The notes under the pieces were generated by a model. It was not told where the DNA came from, ran no database searches, and worked only from the letters and a program-made list of their open reading frames with translations. Below are positions 59,001-64,000 of a DNA stretch of 64,000 nucleotides, in pieces. Both the position numbers and the translations under genes were made by a program. Position 1 is the first letter of the stretch, and each line of letters opens with the position of its first letter. The stretch covers positions 14,609,001 through 14,673,000 of the forward strand of contig NC_061771.1 of assembly GCF_022458985.1 (NCBI RefSeq), in the 5' to 3' direction. The stretch is from Mugil cephalus (lineage: Eukaryota > Chordata > Actinopteri > Mugiliformes > Mugilidae).

Positions 59001-60552
59001 AACTGGAGAAGTTTGAGAGCCTGAACACCTGCTGTGAAGCAGTCACCGGCAGCCAGACACTGCACTTCTCCAGGTTACCCCACACCCCCATTTTTCAAGG
59101 GTTTGTCGGTTCAAAGAGCAAAGGGTCGCCTTTTGGATTTGAAAGTGTCATATGCGAGCTAGTTTATTGGATGTAAGGGATTAGTGCGTTACTCTAAACC
59201 GTCGTTAATGACAATTCACTTAGGGAGGATAAATGATCGCTCTGATCTAGGTCACGTTTACTGAACTCCTGGTAAAGAGTTCAGAGGTTTGCCAAAATAA
59301 AATATATATCCACAGTGATGAAAGTGGCCTTTTTTCTTTCTTTCTTTCTTTTTTTGTATCACAAACCACTAGTTTTATTCCAGTTTGCAAAAGGTTATCT
59401 TTGAATTGAAAATAGTCATGGGTAGGGTAAAGGGCAGGTAATAATTAAATAAATAAAAACAAAATAGATAAAAACTTTATAAGATACAACAAATCATCAT
59501 ATTATTATTGATAAATAAACCTTTCTTTAGTAATTCTAGACCATAAATAAACTTAAAAATCTACTTATGAAAGATCTACATAGACAATGGACCAAAAATC
59601 ACCAGCAGCTGTTTTAATTAAAATAAAATGACATTTATAAGTTCTGTACTTTACAGTTTTTCTTCAGAACCTGGCAACCCTGAAAATTATATCTAAGATG
59701 AAAAAAAATCCATTTGAAACTACACTTTTACATTTACTAAGTTACTAAATCACTACCATTTCTGACTGTGTTACAACATTGTCTGTTGATATGTGTTTCA
59801 TCACATTTCACATAACCCAGCCTATCACAAAAGCATCTAGTATTTTCAAAGATGGAAGCATATTTTCGTCCGGTGTTTTCCCATTTCCCAGTCAATGTCA
59901 TCAGTGGGTATTTTAGGTAAGTGTTGTTTCACCTGGAATTTTGCTTTCTTAGCTACCAAAGGGACAAAACATTTAGTTGTTTTTTTTTGCACAGACATCA
60001 GGAACATGAGGGAAATGTAACGACAGCTGCTGAGTCAAGGGTCACAGGTGTCGGACATCTCTTGACATTTGTAGAACAAACATGTAAATATCATATGTAA
60101 AAGATGTCCTTGTAAAAGTTAAAGAAATCCTTCTCTGGGCCGGTGTTTTCATTAATCACGTCTCTGTGGTTGTCTAGAAAGAAGCAGCCAGGAGCTGTTT
60201 GCTGTGCGTCATCTGGTTTCAGCTTGCACGTGTCCTGAGTGTTTAGGGATACTCTAGCCTAAAAACAGCAATGCTAGAGGCAGAGCTGTCATGAATTATG
60301 CCAGCAATGGCAGACACGTACGGTTGCTCCCTTCTGGCATTGGGTATTTGGTTTCACTCGTGCTCGTAGACTCCTGGTCCTCCAGCAAAGGTCAGCACCT
60401 TGTTAGGGCCTCCTGGAACAACGGACAATCCTATTGTTGTGTAAATAATTCATTTTGTGAATAGTCGTAGTAAGATTGTATCTGAAAGTCGAGGAGTTTA
60501 TTTTTTTAAAGTGTAATTCAGGTGAAATCTCTGAAAGTCAAACAAAGCTGCA
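56036..60552. other. upstream region of c4orf54, no gene seen
   Basis: 4.5 kb with AT-rich stretches, a CTTT run at 59333-59350, a MEF2 consensus (57853-57862) and no exon or transposon that I recognise. The GC-richer block 57700-58020 stands out from its surroundings and is the best regulatory candidate. Confidence 0.5.
57853..57862. promoter_or_regulatory. MEF2 consensus site
   Basis: CTAAAAATAG is a perfect match to YTAWWWWTAR, 2.7 kb upstream of the c4orf54 ATG. C4orf54 is reported as striated-muscle expressed in mammals, so a MEF2 enhancer would make sense; single motif, unproven. Confidence 0.35.
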
Positions 60553-60975
60553 GGTGTTATGTCATGCACTTCTGAATATTTCCTGTGTTGACCTTGTGTT
60601 TTTGGTTCCTCCGCTATAATCTCGTTTGGTTTCCTCGTGTTTCCTGATTTTATTTTGTAAGCTTGTTCCCTTGTGTTTCTTGTCCTACTTTACTTCCTGT
60701 ATTCTCTCTTTTGATTGTTTGATTGGTTTCTTCTTGAGTGCTCCTTCCTCACCAACATCTCTGTCTGTTCCCTCGTGTTTCGTGGTTCTTGTCTTGCTTT
60801 TGGATTATGGATTACACCTGTTATTGGATCTGTGTGTTTCGATTTTATCTCCTTCACAGCTGCAGCCTTATTGTTCCTGATTTTAGTAAGTATGTATTAA
60901 AGTTTTTTTATTTTTATTTTTTCTACTGCCTCCCTTTGTGTCCTGCATTTGGATCCTACCTCACAAATGCAATTT
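60553..60975 (+). repeat. LTR-like repeat, diverged copy
   Basis: Pyrimidine-rich sequence built of TTCCTGATTTTATTTTGTAA, CCCTTGTGTTTC, ATTAAAG and TCCTGCATTTGGATCCTAC, in the same order as the better defined element at 61480-61743. Edges are uncertain. Confidence 0.45.
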
Positions 60976-61266
60976 AATGATTTCATCAACCTTTTCATGA
61001 ATTAAAACAGTATTGTGAACATAAATCTCCCATATGTTTAATTATTCTGTTATTGGGACAGGGAAATCTCTCAATAAATATTCGGAATGAAGTTGTTTGT
61101 TTTTTGTTTGTTTTTTTTTAGCAATAAGTATTTTAAATATACATTAACATACTTTACCAGAGTGAAGTGCGCATTACATTTTATTTTTTTATTTTTTCGA
61201 AAGTGAGAAAATAAATTTCATGACAAACTGTGGTCAGGAGGTTGCTCCTCCTCTGGTGATCAGCAG

Positions 61267-61280
61267 CTTCCCTCTAGTGG
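61267..61280 (-). promoter_or_regulatory. CTCF-like motif, reverse
   Basis: On the minus strand CCACTAGAGGGAAG matches 13 of 14 positions of CCASYAGRKGGCRS (the mismatch is at the usually invariant C). Orientation is opposite to the 12047 motif. Confidence 0.3.
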
Positions 61281-61479
61281 TGCATTCATGTACCAGCACA
61301 CAAACACAACCGCTGGTACATCACTGAGTGGGATGTGTGCAAAACTTTAGGCACTCCTGGAGCAAGATATACTTTTGGCTGATGACAAAAAGATATAGAA
61401 CTAAAGATCTGATGCTCGAGAGGACAAGGACAGAATGGATTTAGGCCTAAAAATGTCTTTTTTCTTTCCGTAAAATATC

Positions 61480-61743
61480 TGTCATGATTATGTCTGTCCT
61501 GTGTCATGTTTTGAGTTTCCTGTTTTATTTTGTTAAGTTCTTGATTTCCTGTCTGTTGTCTCCTACTCTGTTGTTCCCTAGCCATGTGTCCGTGGCTTGT
61601 GTTTTTGCCGTCCTGCCACCACTGCAGCGCCTTTAGTTGGATTTTTGTTTATTATTAAATTCCTTTTTTTCCCTCCATGTCGTGCCTCATCCTCTCCGTC
61701 CTGCTTTTGGGTCCTCATCTCCCTCATCTCCACATACTTGACA
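61480..61743 (+). mobile_element. solo-LTR-like element
   Basis: Begins TGTCATGATTATG and ends ACTTGACA, so the termini are TGTCA...TGACA as in Gypsy-type fish LTRs. It has TTTCCTGTTTTATTTTGTTA, an ATTAAA signal and the late TCCTGCTTTTGGGTCCTCA word known from such repeats. Flanks ATATC / ATATG resemble an imperfect short duplication. 264 bp, no internal region nearby. Confidence 0.55.
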
Positions 61744-62044
61744 ATATGTTCCTGTACAGTGACTTTATTTTTTCCCAGTCATTGATTAGTTTTAGTCAAT
61801 ATCTGTCATTTACACAACTGCCTCATGAACATAACGGAGCTGTCCTCTGTGCTGTGGTCCTGAAATACTTCACTAATCAACCAATCAACATCATAACCAC
61901 TGACAGATGAAGGGCTTAATGTTGATCATCTCATTAAAAGGTAATGCTGGCATTAAAGTGCATGTTACTTAGACACATTACATCAAAAATAAAAAATCAT
62001 TCAGTAACTAGCCCTAGGAATTAAACTTACTAAGTATCTTTGGG

Positions 62045-62115
62045 ATGCGCTGGAGCTAGCCTGATCCACACAGGCCCCTCCCCTCAACCCAGAGGACCCA
62101 AAGACTCCCTCAGCA
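62045..62115 (+). mobile_element. Tc1-like remnant, copy 4 (scrap)
   Basis: TGATCCACACAGGCCCCTCC and CCTCAACCCAGAGGACCCAAAG match the middle of copies 1-3. About 70 bases; both ends missing. Confidence 0.6.
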
Positions 62116-64000
62116 GCCATAATGACCTGGAGGGTGAATACATGTGTGTATTTTTAATGAAAGAATATTTGTTGTATTTATATCTATTTCTTATTTTCTT
62201 AAAGCTGCTGCATTTATTACTACTGCATGAACTATTCAGTCTTTAATGTCATTGTCTCATTACCTCTCATTACAGAATCTGATGTCAACATGATGCAAAT
62301 CAGATCTAGTCTTTTCTGGTAGATCACAGGAACAACAAACCTTCAGGGGAGCCCGTCATTTGGAAGTGGAAGTTGGAAAATGTTATACCTTCAAGTACCC
62401 TCATGGCAAGAATTATTTAATTCCAATACATGTACAGTTTACATGAAGACACATAAAAGGTATTAGTAGCACAGAGAGCAGTGGGTATCTCACACCACTG
62501 GGTGCTTCTCCACCCAGTGGCCACGGTGCCACCTCCACCAGTAACCAGAGTCTACAGAACAATAAGTTTTAGGCAAACACACCTGCACTGCCTCCGCAAG
62601 GACAGTGGGATTCCAGAGGGGTGCAACGCGTCTTTATTTCTGCTACATGATATATTAAAAAAGAGATCTTAAATGATCTTTTCTTATTGTTTGCCCATCG
62701 TGATGACGGTGTTTTGGAAAGGCCACACACTGTTCATCATTTGCCATGGGAGATACCTTCATGTCCTTTTCTCGTTGGTAGGAAAACACACTTCACAATG
62801 TGATTGCACATTAATTAAAGAGAACATAAGCCCGCACTTCCCCGATCAGCGCTAACCAAACTGGGGCATGTTGCATCTTTCAAACAGTTTGGTGCCAGAA
62901 TGGGGGGTTATTATGACAGGCTTCATCCACATGTTTACTGGTAGGATAAATATGAGACTAAAGAAATGTCAACACGCAATAGTTCCATTTCAAACAGCAG
63001 GAGGAGCAGACATACCCCTTTATATGTGGCATTTTGGAGCTGAAATATCATATCAGCAGCTATTAGAGCATCCCCTGCCCCTAAACTTACTTTATGTTTG
63101 TTTCAGTCAGATGTTCTTACATCAGTCATGTTGGACCACCACATGAAGAACATTTACTCTGGCTCATTTCTACATTTGATGAGAAAGAAACCAGAAAGTG
63201 ATGCAGGCAGTTTAAGAAGCAATCATCCACCAAATAAAATAACACCACTTCACCAGAAGGTGGCGCAATCACAAACTAACCCTCAGCCTCAGTAAGAAAT
63301 GAGCTGAAATCTGCATTGTAGGTGGGAGGGTGATGCTGACTGGATGAGTTTATTTAAACCAGTAGATGTCACTGTGCTGCTGAAGCTTCTCATTACTACA
63401 GAAACAAAAAGACAGACTTCATCCACCTTTCACTGCTGATTATGCTTTTATGAAGCAGCGACCGACCTTTAATGCATTGTTTCTATGTGAGTAACCGTGG
63501 CAACAGAGCGGCATTGGCCTAGCTTCATTAAAAATAAAATGTTTTGTGGATTCAAATCAAATATTTGTTCACAGAACAAACTGCGCAGATGTCACACGTC
63601 TGAAGATTTCAGCCTCCAGCAGTAATCTCTTCAAGGTCCTCTAATAAATAGCTGCCAGATCACAGCTGCAGTTCCCCAGAGTCTTCTGCCCTGACTCTGG
63701 GCAGATGAAATCAAGCACAGTTTATCGCCTCAGTCAAGGTTTCGTGTCAGTGTTGATGTGATTTTGTCATTCTCTTTTGCCTGAAAGAAGCTCTGTGGAG
63801 TCAGGTTCTTCACAGTTATCGCTGTAGAGCAGAGAGAGGTGACAGATTAGAAGAGTGAACTGGCATCAAAGCAACAGTCAAAAGAAAATCCACTGTGTGG
63901 TCACTGGTCAGATTCGATGAAAGAGTGGAGACTCTCAGACAGAGGAGGTAGGGATAAAAAGTCAAAGGATTGTTACGCCCTCTGGGCGTCCAGATCAACT
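62116..64000. other. distal upstream region, no gene seen
   Basis: No exon, RNA gene or named transposon recognised. It contains a CTCF-like motif at 63253-63266 and a CTAATAAATAG/CAGCTG cluster near 63640-63670 that could be a muscle-type element. Confidence 0.5.
63253..63266 (+). promoter_or_regulatory. CTCF-like motif
   Basis: CCAGAAGGTGGCGC matches 13 of 14 positions of CCASYAGRKGGCRS, including the GGCGC end: the best match in the window. Confidence 0.4.

Noticed and set aside
58937..59176. 79-codon frame upstream of c4orf54
   Set aside because: No recognisable family, no splice partners; length is expected by chance.

Overview
This is teleost fish nuclear DNA, most likely percomorph-type, but the species cannot be named from the sequence. 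The evidence is short, phase-consistent exons with GT/AG borders, fish-typical transposon debris (Tc1-like, hAT, L2/RTE-type LINEs, small inverted-repeat elements) and proteins that align closely with vertebrate ACER2, TSPAN5, MTTP and C4orf54. There is no bacterial or viral gene organisation, CRISPR array or rRNA, and no tRNA was recognised.

Layout. (1) 18-10035 (+): acer2, alkaline ceramidase 2, lacking only its first coding exon, which lies upstream of the window; its 3' UTR reaches about 11970. (2) 13555-26070 (+): tspan5, a TspanC8 tetraspanin with 8 coding exons, a TATA-less promoter with three CCAAT boxes and a 3 kb 3' UTR carrying a small transposon. One of its introns starts with GC instead of GT. 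(3) 29480-41310 (+): mttp, microsomal triglyceride transfer protein, complete with 18 coding exons and an HNF1-like promoter site. Its introns hold a 905 bp hAT element with a BED-finger transposase remnant, a 291 bp hAT miniature element with a perfect 8 bp target duplication, and a Tc1-like remnant. (4) 50858-55141 (-): an intronless 1427-residue reading frame, the C4orf54 homologue, convergent to mttp.

The 9.5 kb between mttp and c4orf54 holds AT-rich DNA, two LINE fragments lying tail to tail, and one isolated TATA/CCAAT promoter-like block (about 47.6-47.8 kb) with no recognised gene. The 9 kb upstream of c4orf54 holds an L2-type LINE tail, a perfect MEF2 consensus, LTR-like repeats, a Tc1-like scrap and no gene that I can support.

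The genes do not form one pathway: sphingolipid hydrolysis in the Golgi (acer2), ADAM10 trafficking (tspan5), lipoprotein assembly in the ER (mttp) and a poorly known protein (c4orf54). The tspan5-mttp-c4orf54 block matches human 4q23 (MTTP next to C4orf54, TSPAN5 nearby), whereas human ACER2 is on chromosome 9, so the acer2/tspan5 gap is a rearrangement junction relative to mammals. I found no clearly new biological system. The least characterised gene is c4orf54, and the most checkable oddities are the GC-AG intron, the transposon inside the tspan5 3' UTR, the orphan promoter and a set of CTCF-like motifs around the conserved block.
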